A stretch of 64,000 nucleotides of DNA from Herbaspirillum sp. LeCh32-8 (GCF_017814915.1 NZ_JAGIPZ010000002.1:62001-126000), one strand, 5' to 3'; positions 41,819-51,220 are shown, counted from the stretch's first letter. Translations and numbers: made by a program. The notes: generated by a model from the sequence alone, not told the origin.

Positions 41819-42793
41819 ATGAACATGAAAATCGCCGAGCTCCCAGCCAATGAAGATGCCCGCATCGAAGCCCTGCATTCGCTGCATATCCTGGACACGC
41901 CTCCGGAAGAACGCTTCGACCGCCTGACGCGGCTGGCGCGCCGCCTGTTCGATGTGCCCATTGCGGTGGTGACGCTGATCGACGTCAATCGCCAGTGGTT
42001 CAAGTCCTGCGTCGGCCTGGGCGATGCCACCGAAACCACGCGCGAGGTCTCCTTCTGCTCGCATGCCATCCTCAAGGACGACATCACCGTAGTCAACGAC
42101 GCCACCAAGGATGATCGCTTCTCGGGTAACCCCCAAGTCACCGGCGAGCCCTACATTCGCTTTTATGCCGGCTGCCCGATTCGAAGCGAGAGCGGCTACA
42201 ACCTCGGCACCCTGTGCCTGGTGGACATGAAGGTGCGCGACTTCGACGCTGATGACCGTGCCCTGCTGCGCGACCTGGCCGCCATGGTCGAGCAGGAGCT
42301 CACCGCAGTGCGGCTGGCCACCATCGACGACCTGACCAAGCTGTCCAATCGCCGCGGCTTCGAAGCGCTGGCCCAGCATGCGCTGGGGCTGTGCAAGCGC
42401 GTCTCGCGCCCGGCCTGCATGCTGTATTTCGACCTCGACAAGTTCAAACAGATCAACGACCGCTTCGGCCACGCCGAAGGCGATACCGCGCTGGTCAATT
42501 TCGCTTCGCTGCTGGCCGGCAACTTCCGTGAGTCCGACGTCATCGGTCGCCTGGGCGGCGACGAGTTCGCGGTGTTCCTGACCAATACCGCGATGGCCGA
42601 GGCCGAACCCGTGCTCAAGCATTTCGAGCGCGCCGTGCACCAGTTCAACCAGCACGCGCTGCGGGAATACGACCTGCAGTACAGCGTCGGCGTGGTCGAG
42701 TTCGACCCGGCGGTGCACCAGTCCGTGGAGGACATGATGCAAAACGCCGATGCGCTGATGTACGGCCAGAAGAGCCAGCGTCGCGCCGGCTGA
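41819..42793 (+). CDS. Diguanylate cyclase with GAF sensor domain
   Basis: A 324-aa protein with a GAF domain (residues about 20-155) and a GGDEF domain (about 163-320). The active site GGDEF is intact at residues 246-250. RESD at 237-240, exactly five residues before it, is the inhibitory I-site RxxD, so feedback inhibition by cyclic di-GMP is expected. There is no membrane segment. No EAL domain is present. The ATG at 41819 is used; a TTG 6 bp upstream is possible. Confidence 0.92.
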   Translation: MNMKIAELPANEDARIEALHSLHILDTPPEERFDRLTRLARRLFDVPIAVVTLIDVNRQWFKSCVGLGDATETTREVSFCSHAILKDDITVVNDATKDDRFSGNPQVTGEPYIRFYAGCPIRSESGYNLGTLCLVDMKVRDFDADDRALLRDLAAMVEQELTAVRLATIDDLTKLSNRRGFEALAQHALGLCKRVSRPACMLYFDLDKFKQINDRFGHAEGDTALVNFASLLAGNFRESDVIGRLGGDEFAVFLTNTAMAEAEPVLKHFERAVHQFNQHALREYDLQYSVGVVEFDPAVHQSVEDMMQNADALMYGQKSQRRAG

Positions 42794-42936
42794 TCCTTTC
42801 CTCAGCCTGACCGCATTTGCCCGTCGCGCGCCATGCGCGGCGCGGTCGGCGCGTCGGCATACGCCAAAGGCGATGACGGCGGCGAAATAGCTTAAAATGC
42901 CCCCCTGAGCCAAAAAGCCGACCGCAGCCATCGCCC

Positions 42937-45060
42937 ATGTCCTATCAAGTTCTCGCCCGTAAATATCGTCCCCGCAGCTTCGACACCCTGGTCGGCCAGG
43001 AACACGTCGTACGCGCGCTGACGCATGCGCTGGAACAGCAGCGGCTGCACCATGCTTACCTGTTCACCGGCACCCGCGGCGTGGGCAAGACCACGCTCTC
43101 GCGCATCTTGGCCAAATCGCTCAACTGCGTCGGCCCGGATGGCAACGGCGGCATCACCGCCGCGCCTTGCGGCGTGTGCGAAGCCTGCGTGGCGATCGAT
43201 GCAGGGCGCTTCGTCGACTACATCGAGATGGACGCGGCCTCCAACCGCGGCGTGGATGAAATGGCGCAGCTGCTGGAGCAGGCGGTCTACGCGCCATCCA
43301 ACGCCCGCTTCAAGGTCTACATGATCGACGAAGTGCACATGCTGACCAATCACGCCTTCAACGCCATGCTGAAGACGCTGGAAGAGCCGCCCGAGCACAT
43401 CAAGTTCATCCTGGCCACCACCGATCCGCAAAAGATTCCCGTGACCGTGCTGTCGCGCTGTCTGCAGTTCAACCTGAAGCAGATGCCGCCGGGCCACATC
43501 ATCGGCCATCTCGACAACATCCTGAACCAGGAACACATCGAGTTCGACCCGCAGGCCTTGCGCCTGCTGGCCCAGGGCGCCTCCGGCTCGATGCGCGACG
43601 CGCTGTCGCTGACCGACCAGGCCATCGCCTACGCCGCCGGCAAGGTATCGCTAGAAGCGGTGCAGGGCATGCTGGGCGCGCTCGACCAGTCCTACCTGAT
43701 CCGCATCCTGGACGCGCTGGCCGCGCAGGACGGCGCATCGCTGTTGGGCGTGGCCGACGACATGGCCACCCGCAGCCTGTCTTACAACGCGGCGCTGCAG
43801 GACCTGGGCACCTTGCTGCACCAGATCGCACTGGCGCAAAGCGTGCCGGCCGCGCTGGCCGACGACCTGCCCAATCGCGAAGACGTGATTCGCCTGGCCT
43901 CGCAGTTCAGCCCGGAGCATGTGCAACTGTTCTACCAGATCGCCGTGCACGGCCGAAACGAACTCGGCCTGGCCCCTGACGAATACGCCGGTTTTTCGAT
44001 GACGCTGCTGCGCATGCTGGCTTTCCGTCCGGTCAGCGCCAGCGCCGCGACGCCGGTGCCCGCCGCCGGCGGCGCATCGGTCCCGCGTCCCGCGGCGCCG
44101 CGCCAGGCAGCGCCGCTGATGGCGCCGCAGGCGGCGGTGGCCAGCGCGCCGGTCAGCCGTCCTGCGCCGCAAGCGCAGCCTGCGGCTGCCGCTCCTGCTC
44201 CTGTCGCTGCTCCGGCGCCGGTAACATCGGCGCCCGCAGCGCCGGCGGCGGCATTGAGCCCGGCCGCCTCGGCGCGCGAGGCCGCCATGATGGCCGTGCG
44301 CGCATCGCTCAAGGGCGGCAAGGCGCCCGCTGCGCGTCCGGCGCCGGCCGCGGCTGCACCAGCGCCGGCACCGGCTGAAACGCCCGCTTTTGCACCAGCG
44401 CCGATGGCCGCGCCCGAGCCCGCCGTGCCGATGGCCTCCGCCGTGCCGGACATGCCCGAACCGCCACCGTTCGATTCCATCCCGCCGTGGGAAGAAGATT
44501 CGATGCCGGCCGGTTTCGACGCTCAAAAAAAAACTGAATCGTTCATTCCCCCCGGCCCCGACCTGGAGTCCGTCGCCGTAGCGGCGCAGGCTGCGCCGCG
44601 CGTATCGGCGCCGCAGCGTCCGCCCGCCACGCCCGCGCAGAAGCAGGAAACCGCGCGCATTGCCGCCGAAATGGGTTGGGACGGCCATTGGCCGACGCTG
44701 GCCGCCAGCCTGTCGCTGCGCGGCGTGGCGCACCAGATGGCCTTCCAGAGCGAGCTGGTGCGCTGCGAGGCGCTGGCAGGCGGCAACGTCTGCTTCCACT
44801 TGCGCATCCCGTTCGAAACCCTGCGTTCTTCAGGCAGCATTGAGAAGCTCATTGCCGCCCTGTCCGAGCGTTTCAGCCGGGAAGTGCGCGTGGAAACCGA
44901 GATCGGCGCCGTCGCCGACACCGCTAACGCGGTGGCTGAGGCCGATCGCGCCGACCGCCAGCGCAAGGCCGAACACAAGATGCAGAACGATCCCTTCGTG
45001 TTGTCGATGATGCGTGAATTCAACGCCACCATCGTGCCCGGATCGATCCACCCGCTGTGA
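42937..45060 (+). CDS. dnaX: DNA polymerase III subunits tau (and possibly gamma)
   Basis: A 707-aa clamp-loader ATPase. The Walker A motif is GTRGVGKTT (residues 45-53), a zinc-binding Cys cluster follows, the Walker B region is VYMIDEVHML, and the sensor 1/SRC motif is VLSRCLQF. After domain III comes a long Ala/Pro-rich linker (about 365-510), then the tau-specific C-terminal alpha-binding region. Within the linker end, CAA AAA AAA ACT at 44524-44535 contains nine A in a row. It starts the usual dnaX-ybaB-recR group. Confidence 0.96.
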   Translation: MSYQVLARKYRPRSFDTLVGQEHVVRALTHALEQQRLHHAYLFTGTRGVGKTTLSRILAKSLNCVGPDGNGGITAAPCGVCEACVAIDAGRFVDYIEMDAASNRGVDEMAQLLEQAVYAPSNARFKVYMIDEVHMLTNHAFNAMLKTLEEPPEHIKFILATTDPQKIPVTVLSRCLQFNLKQMPPGHIIGHLDNILNQEHIEFDPQALRLLAQGASGSMRDALSLTDQAIAYAAGKVSLEAVQGMLGALDQSYLIRILDALAAQDGASLLGVADDMATRSLSYNAALQDLGTLLHQIALAQSVPAALADDLPNREDVIRLASQFSPEHVQLFYQIAVHGRNELGLAPDEYAGFSMTLLRMLAFRPVSASAATPVPAAGGASVPRPAAPRQAAPLMAPQAAVASAPVSRPAPQAQPAAAAPAPVAAPAPVTSAPAAPAAALSPAASAREAAMMAVRASLKGGKAPAARPAPAAAAPAPAPAETPAFAPAPMAAPEPAVPMASAVPDMPEPPPFDSIPPWEEDSMPAGFDAQKKTESFIPPGPDLESVAVAAQAAPRVSAPQRPPATPAQKQETARIAAEMGWDGHWPTLAASLSLRGVAHQMAFQSELVRCEALAGGNVCFHLRIPFETLRSSGSIEKLIAALSERFSREVRVETEIGAVADTANAVAEADRADRQRKAEHKMQNDPFVLSMMREFNATIVPGSIHPL
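44525..44537 (+). other. Candidate slippage site in dnaX (A9 run and -1 stop)
   Basis: Nine A at 44525-44533 are read as part of Gln530-Lys531-Lys532-Thr533. A -1 shift, or one extra A in the mRNA, gives an Asn codon followed at once by TGA (44535-44537), yielding a 533-aa product. Loss of one A gives a frame that stops at TAG 44579-44581. Both would remove the alpha-binding C-terminus, as in E. coli gamma. No convincing upstream Shine-Dalgarno-like stimulator is seen close by. Confidence 0.55.
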
Positions 45061-45140
45061 GGCGCAGGCGGCCCCGCCGTTTTGCCGGGCGCTGCGCCAA
45101 ACAAGATAAAATTCGATGAATTGAAACAAGGAGCAATACC

Positions 45141-45467
45141 ATGATGAAAGGTCAACTCGCAGGCCTGATGAAGCAAGCCCAGGCAATGCAGGACAACATG
45201 AAGAAGGCGCAGGAGCAACTGGCGCTGATCGAGGTCGAAGGCCAGTCCGGCGCCGGCCTGGTGAAGGTCGTGATGACCTGCAAGAATGACGTCAAGCGCG
45301 TCTCGATCGACCCGTCGCTGCTGGCTGACGACAAGGATATGCTGGAAGACCTGGTCGCCGCCGCCTTCAACGACGCCGTGCGCAAGGCCGAAGCCACCTC
45401 GCAGGAAAAGATGTCGGGCGTCACCGCCGGCATGCCGATGCCCCCGGGCTTCAAGATGCCGTTCTGA
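45141..45467 (+). CDS. YbaB/EbfC family nucleoid-associated protein
   Basis: A 108-aa small dimeric DNA-binding protein: [43 protein letters not shown] is the typical helix-then-sheet start. It lies between dnaX and recR as in most bacteria. A GGAG sequence precedes the ATG doublet. Confidence 0.93.
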   Translation: MMKGQLAGLMKQAQAMQDNMKKAQEQLALIEVEGQSGAGLVKVVMTCKNDVKRVSIDPSLLADDKDMLEDLVAAAFNDAVRKAEATSQEKMSGVTAGMPMPPGFKMPF

Positions 45468-45623
45468 TTGCCGATATCGCAGATATCAAGGCAGGGCCGG
45501 CAAGCGGTCGCAGGTGGCAGGGCAGGGTCGTGATGAGATCCTGCCGCCTCGGGTGAAGGCCCGGGGCGGAGTTGGTGCGGTATGCAAGTCCGATGGAGTG
45601 CAGTATTGCTTTGTGGAGGCAAC

Positions 45624-45926
45624 ATGTTCGTCATCTCGATCACGTACACCAAGCCGGCGAGCGAAATCGATTCCTTGCTGACCGCGCACAAGAAATTCCT
45701 CAACCAGCAATATGCGGATGGCGTGTTCCTGATGTCGGGCCGCAAGGTTCCGCGCACCGGCGGCATCATCCTGGCCGACTGCAGCGACCGCGCCGAGATG
45801 GAGGCGATCGTCGAATCCGATCCCTTTTTCATCGCCGGCGTGGCCGAGTACGAGATCACCGAATTTGTCCCCTCGATGACGGCTGAAGCGCTTGAAGCCT
45901 TCCGCTATACCGTCGACCGTAATTGA
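45624..45926 (+). CDS. YciI family protein
   Basis: A 100-aa protein of the YciI/YCII ferredoxin-like fold ([26 protein letters not shown], later [19 protein letters not shown]). Members often form dimers with a conserved His/Asp pocket; their function is mostly unknown. It is inserted between ybaB and recR. TGGAGG lies just upstream of the ATG at 45624, and recR starts 13 bp after its stop. Confidence 0.85.
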   Translation: MFVISITYTKPASEIDSLLTAHKKFLNQQYADGVFLMSGRKVPRTGGIILADCSDRAEMEAIVESDPFFIAGVAEYEITEFVPSMTAEALEAFRYTVDRN

Positions 45927-45939
45927 ACCAAGAGCCGGC

Positions 45940-46536
45940 TTGAAAACTCCCTCCAGCCTCACCCTGCTGACCGAATCGCTGCGCCGCCTGCCCGGCATCG
46001 GTCCCAAGACCGCGCAGCGCATGGCCTACCACCTGCTGCAGCACGACCGCGATGCCGCCGCCGACCTGAGCAAGTCGCTGGCGCGCGCGCTCGACACCAT
46101 TCGCCACTGCGCGCTGTGCAACACCTTCACCGAGCAGGTCGTGTGCGAGACCTGCCAGGATGAACAGCGCGACCACACGCTGCTGTGCGTGGTGGAAAAT
46201 CCGGCCGACCAGATCATGATCGAGCAGACCCTGACCTTTAAGGGTTTGTACTTCGTGCTGATGGGGCGTCTCTCGCCGCTGGACGGCATCGGCCCGCGCG
46301 ACATCCATCTTGAAAAACTGATCACCCGCGCCACCGACGGCGTGGTGGCCGAGGTGGTGCTGGCCACCAATTTCACCAACGAAGGCGAAGCCACCGCCTA
46401 CTACATCAGCGAGACCCTGAAGTCGCGCGGCCTCAAGGTCAGCCGGCTGGCGCGCGGCGTGCCGGTGGGCGGCGAGCTGGAATATGTGGATGCCGGCACC
46501 ATCGCGCGCGCGATGCTGGACCGCCGCGCCACCTGA
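45940..46536 (+). CDS. recR: Recombination mediator protein RecR
   Basis: A 198-aa RecR. It has the N-terminal helix-hairpin-helix ([20 protein letters not shown]), the four-Cys zinc finger ([16 protein letters not shown]) and a Toprim domain ([17 protein letters not shown]). It loads RecA on single-stranded DNA with RecFO. I chose TTG at 45940 because the family begins M-K/R-T-P-S-S-L exactly there and AAGAG lies upstream; an ATG at 45892 would overlap the YciI gene and add residues not seen in RecR. Confidence 0.93.
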   Translation: MKTPSSLTLLTESLRRLPGIGPKTAQRMAYHLLQHDRDAAADLSKSLARALDTIRHCALCNTFTEQVVCETCQDEQRDHTLLCVVENPADQIMIEQTLTFKGLYFVLMGRLSPLDGIGPRDIHLEKLITRATDGVVAEVVLATNFTNEGEATAYYISETLKSRGLKVSRLARGVPVGGELEYVDAGTIARAMLDRRAT

Positions 46537-46875
46537 GAAAATCTCCCGAAGGCGAGCGATCGGCGCACATTGTGCGGTGCTTTCCTCACCTGGCAGCAGA
46601 AAATTGCGCGCTTGTCCCATTCGCCCCTAATAATTCCCTCAAATTGCGCGACATCCTGCGCGTGCTGCAATAAAATGTCGGCTTTTCACACATGCACGTA
46701 CGACGTCATGCATGTGGCAGTGCAGCAGCGCTTACCGGGCGCGGCGTGCGCCGGCTGACCGCGTTACCGCGCAGGCATCCGGCAGCGGCGACAAGAATCA
46801 ATAATCGGCAACAGGAGAAGCAGCGGATGTCCTTCGCAGGCGCATGAGGCGCACGCGGCATCGGCTGCACGCAAT
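46537..46875. other. Intergenic region recR / CoA-transferase gene
   Basis: 339 bp. The first half is fairly AT-rich (46590-46700) and includes TAAAAT at 46671-46676, a possible -10. The second half is GC-rich. No gene or clear terminator is seen; it probably carries the promoter of the CoA-transferase/ABC group. Confidence 0.45.
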
Positions 46876-48123
46876 ATGACGACAAGCACATCCAAGCCCG
46901 GCCCGCTGGCCGGCATCAAGGTGCTCGAACTGGGCACGCTGATCGCAGGCCCGTTCTGCTCGCGCATGCTGGCCGAGTTCGGCGCCGAGGTTATCAAGGT
47001 CGAGGCGCCCGGCAACGGCGACCCGCTGCGCCAATGGCGCGTGCTCAAGGACGGCACCTCGCTGTGGTGGTCGGTGCAGGCGCGCAACAAGAAGAGCATC
47101 ACCCTTAACATGAAGGACGAACGGGCCCAGGACATCGCCAGGAAGCTGGCGCTGGAAGCCGACGTCATCATCGAGAACTACCGTCCCGGCGTGCTGGAGA
47201 AATGGAACCTCGGTTACGAAGACCTGAAGAAGCTGAACCCCGCCACCATCATGGTGCGCCTGTCGGGCTACGGTCAGACCGGCCCGCTGCGTGACCTGCC
47301 GGGATTCGGCGCCATCGGCGAATCGATGGGCGGCATCCGCTACGTGTCGGGGCATCCGGATCGTCCTCCGGTGCGCATCGGCATCTCCATCGGCGACTCC
47401 ATCGCCGCGCTGCACGGCGTGATCGGCGCCATGATGGCGCTGCGCCACCGCGACGCCACCGGCGGTCGCTGGAACGGCAAGGCCGGCGCCGACTGCGTGG
47501 CAGGGCAGGGCCAGATGGTGGACGTGGCCTTGTACGAGGCCGTGTTCAACATGATGGAATCGATGGTGCCGGAGTTCGATCACGCCGGCGTCATCCGTGA
47601 ACGCACCGGCGGCGCGCTGCCTGGCATCGTGCCCTCGAACACCTACACCACCGGCGACGGCAAGAACATCGTCATCGCCGGCAACGGCGACGCCATCTTC
47701 AAGCGCCTGATGGCGGCCATCGGTCGTGACGACATGGCCAATGACCCGGGCCTGGCGCGCAACGACGGGCGGGTGCCGCGCACCGAAGAGATCGATATCG
47801 CCATCCAGCAATGGTGCGACACGCAGACCATCGACGCGGCGCTGGCGACCCTGCAGGGCGCCGATGTCCCGGTGGGCAAGATCTACTCGGTCAAGGACAT
47901 GATGACCGACGCGCAATTCCTGGCGCGCGGCATGTTCGAGCAGCACCAGTTCGCCGACGGCACGCCGGTCAAGCTGCCGGGCATCACGCCCAAGCTGTCC
48001 GAGACGCCCGGCCAGACCAAATGGCTGGGGCCGGAGCTGGGCGCCCACAGCGATGAAATCCTGCAGACGCTGGGGTATGATGAAGCCCAAATAAAACGGC
48101 TGCGCGACGAAGGCGTCGTCTGA
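46876..48123 (+). CDS. CaiB/BaiF family (class III) CoA-transferase
   Basis: A 415-aa class III CoA-transferase. The family start GIKVLELGTLIAGPFCSRMLAEFGAEVIKVE, the motif GYGQTGPLRDLPGFGAIGESMGG and the catalytic Asp in QMVDVALYEAVF are present. Members move CoA between carboxylic acids (for example formyl-CoA:oxalate or succinyl-CoA:citramalate). The gene precedes a substrate-binding protein and ABC importer genes, so it may activate the acid they bring in. The substrate is unknown. Confidence 0.87.
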   Translation: MTTSTSKPGPLAGIKVLELGTLIAGPFCSRMLAEFGAEVIKVEAPGNGDPLRQWRVLKDGTSLWWSVQARNKKSITLNMKDERAQDIARKLALEADVIIENYRPGVLEKWNLGYEDLKKLNPATIMVRLSGYGQTGPLRDLPGFGAIGESMGGIRYVSGHPDRPPVRIGISIGDSIAALHGVIGAMMALRHRDATGGRWNGKAGADCVAGQGQMVDVALYEAVFNMMESMVPEFDHAGVIRERTGGALPGIVPSNTYTTGDGKNIVIAGNGDAIFKRLMAAIGRDDMANDPGLARNDGRVPRTEEIDIAIQQWCDTQTIDAALATLQGADVPVGKIYSVKDMMTDAQFLARGMFEQHQFADGTPVKLPGITPKLSETPGQTKWLGPELGAHSDEILQTLGYDEAQIKRLRDEGVV

Positions 48124-48240
48124 CAAGGTAACCTGAATACAGGTGCAACACAGGGAGGAGCCGACGAGGGTCGTGGTCTTCCCTGCGCCTGATGAAGCCG
48201 CAAGATGCAACACCCATCCACGATACCCGGAGGAGACACA

Positions 48241-49278
48241 ATGAAATTCAGCTGGAAGCAGTTGGCAATCGCCGGAGGCCTGTTCCTGGCCGGCTACTTT
48301 TCGTTCAACGGCAGCGCAGGCGCGCAAGCGCTGGAAAAGCCCAAGGTCTCGATCGCCGTGGGCGGCAAGAACCTGTTCTACTACCTGCCCCTGACCATCG
48401 CCGAGCAGCTCGGCTACTTCAAGGATGAGGGCCTGCAGGTCGAGATCTCCGACTTCGCCGGCGGCGCCAAGGCTCTGCAGGCCATGGTGGGCGGCAGCGC
48501 CGACGTGGTGTCGGGCGCCTATGAGCACACCATCCTGATGCAGGTGAAGAACCAGGCCATCACCGCCTTCGTGCTGCAAGGCCGCGCGCCGCAGATCGTG
48601 CTGGCGGCCAACAACAAGACCATGCCCAACTTCAAGGGCATCGCCGACCTCAAGGGCAAGAAGATCGGCGTCACCGCGCCGGGTTCGTCGACCAGCATCA
48701 TGGCCAGCTACGTGCTGGCCAAGGCCGGCCTGAAGCCGACCGACGTTTCCTTCATCGGCGTGGGCGCCGCCGCCGGCGCGATCTCGGCAATCCGTTCCGG
48801 CCAGATCGACGCCATCGCCAACCTCGACCCGGTGATCTCCATGCTGGAACAGCACAACGAGATCAAGACCATCGCCGACACCCGCACCCTGAAGGACACC
48901 AACGACGTCTTCGGCGGCCCGATGCCGGCAGCGACGTTGTACGCACCGGCGGCCTTCATCCAGAAGTATCCGAACACTACCCAGGCGCTGACCAACGCCA
49001 TGGTGCGCGCGCTGAAGTGGATTCAGAAGGCCGGCCCCGGCGACATCATCAAGGCCGTGCCGGAAAGCTACCTGCTGGGCGACCGTTCGCTCTACATCGA
49101 CGCCTTCATGAAGGTGCGCCAGGCGATGTCGCCGGACGGCTACTTCCCGCCGGGCGGCCCGGACACCGCGCTGCGCACGCTCAAGGCCTTCGACGCCTCG
49201 GTGGCCGACAAGCAGGTGGATCTGTCCAAGACCTTCACCAACTCGTTCGCGCAGAAGGCCAACGCCAAGTACAAGTAA
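48241..49278 (+). CDS. NMT1/SsuA-type ABC substrate-binding protein
   Basis: A 345-aa periplasmic protein of the nitrate/sulfonate/taurine/pyrimidine-precursor class. Residues 1-30 form a signal peptide (ending SAGAQA). The body shows VSIAVGGKNLFYYLPLTIAEQLGYFKDEGL and ADVVSGAYEHTILMQ, typical of the NMT1/ThiY fold. The ATG at 48241 has GGAGGAG upstream. It is the receptor for the ATPase and permease that follow, after a hairpin at 49321. Confidence 0.9.
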   Translation: MKFSWKQLAIAGGLFLAGYFSFNGSAGAQALEKPKVSIAVGGKNLFYYLPLTIAEQLGYFKDEGLQVEISDFAGGAKALQAMVGGSADVVSGAYEHTILMQVKNQAITAFVLQGRAPQIVLAANNKTMPNFKGIADLKGKKIGVTAPGSSTSIMASYVLAKAGLKPTDVSFIGVGAAAGAISAIRSGQIDAIANLDPVISMLEQHNEIKTIADTRTLKDTNDVFGGPMPAATLYAPAAFIQKYPNTTQALTNAMVRALKWIQKAGPGDIIKAVPESYLLGDRSLYIDAFMKVRQAMSPDGYFPPGGPDTALRTLKAFDASVADKQVDLSKTFTNSFAQKANAKYK

Positions 49279-49320
49279 GGCAGGCGAGGGCAGCCGGATT
49301 CCCATCCGACGCGAACCAGA

Positions 49321-49348
49321 CACAAATGCCCGGCAACGGGCATTTGTG
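49321..49348 (+). terminator. Intraoperon hairpin between binding-protein and ATPase genes
   Basis: CACAAATGCCCG (49321-49332) and CGGGCATTTGTG (49337-49348) form a perfect 12-bp stem with loop GCAA and no T-run. It may stabilise or partly end the mRNA, to favour the binding protein over the membrane parts; this is inference. Confidence 0.6.
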
Positions 49349-49478
49349 CATCTGACGCGGCAACAAGCCCTCCCGGTCATTCATGCATGACCTGCAGCAT
49401 CGGCAATATCAGCAGCACCCCAGGCAAGCCGGAACCACCACGCAACAACAACCGGGCGCAGCGCCGGCCCAGACAGTC

Positions 49479-50288
49479 ATGACTCCAGCACTCCATTTCG
49501 ACGACATCACCTGCACCTTCGTATCGAAGGATGACCGATCGCAGCGCTACACCGCGGTCGCCAACACCACCCTGGCGATCGCGCCCGGCGAATTCGTTTC
49601 CGTGGTCGGTCCGACCGGCTGCGGCAAGTCCACGCTATTGAACGTCGGCGCCGGCCTGCTGCACCCGTCCTCGGGCAGCGTCAAGGTGTTCGGCGAACCG
49701 CTGACCGGCATCAACAAGCGCGCCGGCTACATGTTCCAGGCCGAAGCGTTGATGCCCTGGCGCAGCGCGCTGCAAAACGTGATCGCCGGCCTGCAATACC
49801 GCGGCCACAGCGAGAAGGAGGCCGAGCAGCTGGGCGAGCAATGGCTGGCGCGCGTGGGCCTGCAAGGCTTCGGCGACCGCTATCCGCACCAGCTCTCGGG
49901 CGGCATGCGCAAGCGCGTGGCGCTGGCGCAGACCTTGATCCTCGACCCCGACATCATCCTGATGGACGAGCCCTTCTCCGCGCTCGACATCCAGACCCGC
50001 CAGCTGATGGAAAACGAAGTGCTGGACCTGTGGAACGCCAAGAAGAAAGCCGTGCTCTTCATCACCCACGACCTGGACGAGGCCATCGCCATGTCGGACC
50101 GCGTGATCGTGCTGGCCGCCGGTCCCGGCACCCATCCCATCGGTGAATTCAAGATCGACCTGCCGCGCCCGCGCGACGTGGCCGAGATCCGCATGCATCC
50201 GCGTTTCGTGGAACTGCACCAGCAGATCTGGGACGTCCTGCGCGATGAAGTGCTCAAGGGCTATCAACAACAGAAGCGCGCAGCGTAA
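49479..50288 (+). CDS. ABC transporter ATP-binding protein (SsuB/TauB class)
   Basis: A 269-aa ATPase with Walker A GPTGCGKST, Q-loop in MFQAEALMPWRS, signature LSGGMRKRVALAQ, Walker B IILMDEPFSAL and H-loop ITHDL. It would power the importer of the preceding binding protein. I used the ATG at 49479 (MTPALHFDD), where family similarity begins; an in-frame ATG at 49383 would add a Gln-rich 32-residue leader. Neither has a strong ribosome binding site. Confidence 0.9.
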   Translation: MTPALHFDDITCTFVSKDDRSQRYTAVANTTLAIAPGEFVSVVGPTGCGKSTLLNVGAGLLHPSSGSVKVFGEPLTGINKRAGYMFQAEALMPWRSALQNVIAGLQYRGHSEKEAEQLGEQWLARVGLQGFGDRYPHQLSGGMRKRVALAQTLILDPDIILMDEPFSALDIQTRQLMENEVLDLWNAKKKAVLFITHDLDEAIAMSDRVIVLAAGPGTHPIGEFKIDLPRPRDVAEIRMHPRFVELHQQIWDVLRDEVLKGYQQQKRAA

Positions 50289-50309
50289 TCAGAGGCGAGA
50301 GTCAGCAAC

Positions 50310-51161
50310 ATGTGGAAATTACTGAAACCCAATCACAAGAACATCCGATTCTGGCAACTGCTGGTGCTGGTGGTGGTGCTGGCCGTGTGGCACATCGCCA
50401 CGCGCAACCCGCAGACCGCCTTCTTCTTCGGCGAGCCGATCAAGGTCGCGCAACGCATCTGGGAGTGGTTTACCGTCGGCAGCGGTTCGCTCGAAGTCGG
50501 CTTCGGCGACACCACCTTCTTCACGCTCAGCTTCCCGGCAGAGATCTATTCGCACCTGCTGGTCACCCTGACCGAAACCGTGCTGGCCTTCCTCATCGGC
50601 ACCGTCTCGGGCCTGGGCGTCGGTCTGTGGCTGGCGCTGTCGCCGACGGCGTCCGCCATCCTCGATCCCTACGTGAAGGCGGCCAATTCCATGCCGCGCG
50701 TGATCCTGGCGCCGATCTTCGCCATGTGGTTCGGCCTGGGCATCTGGTCCAAGGTCGCACTGGCAGTCACCTTGGTGTTCTTCATCGTGTTCTTCAACGT
50801 CTACCAGGGCGTCAAGGAAGTCAGCCCGGTGGTGCTGGCCAATGCCCGCATGCTGGGCGCCAACGCGCGTCAGCTGCTGCGCACGGTCTACCTGCCGTCA
50901 GCCACCTCGTGGGTGTTCTCCAGCCTGCACACCTCGATCGGCCTGGCCTTCGTCGGCGCCGTGGTGGGTGAGTACCTGGGCTCGGCGCGCGGCGTCGGCT
51001 ACCTGATCCTGCAGGCCGAAGGCACGTTCGACATCAACACAGTCTTCGCCGGCATCGTCGTGTTGACGGTGTTCGCGCTGGTGCTGGACCTGGCCGTGGC
51101 AGTGATCGAGAAGCGCCTGATGAAGTGGCAGCCCAAGAGCGGCGAGACCGAGAAGCTCTGA
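50310..51161 (+). CDS. ABC transporter permease (SsuC/TauC class)
   Basis: A 283-aa membrane protein of the BPD_transp_1 family with about six membrane segments. The EAA-like loop, NARMLGANARQLLRTVYLP, contacts the ATPase. It completes the importer formed with the two upstream genes. A terminator follows. Confidence 0.9.
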   Translation: MWKLLKPNHKNIRFWQLLVLVVVLAVWHIATRNPQTAFFFGEPIKVAQRIWEWFTVGSGSLEVGFGDTTFFTLSFPAEIYSHLLVTLTETVLAFLIGTVSGLGVGLWLALSPTASAILDPYVKAANSMPRVILAPIFAMWFGLGIWSKVALAVTLVFFIVFFNVYQGVKEVSPVVLANARMLGANARQLLRTVYLPSATSWVFSSLHTSIGLAFVGAVVGEYLGSARGVGYLILQAEGTFDINTVFAGIVVLTVFALVLDLAVAVIEKRLMKWQPKSGETEKL

Positions 51162-51190
51162 GCGCATGGCGCAAGCTGAGGGATGTTAAA

Positions 51191-51220
51191 AAAAGAGGCG
51201 GACATTTGTCCGCCTCTTTT
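51191..51220 (+). terminator. Rho-independent terminator after ABC permease gene
   Basis: GAGGCGGAC and GTCCGCCTC form a perfect stem, flanked by an A-run and a T-run, so it may act in both directions. Confidence 0.9.

Noticed and set aside
44090-44450. Repetitive Ala/Pro codons in dnaX as a possible tandem repeat.
   Set aside because: This is the normal low-complexity linker between DnaX domains III and V; no fixed DNA repeat unit is seen.
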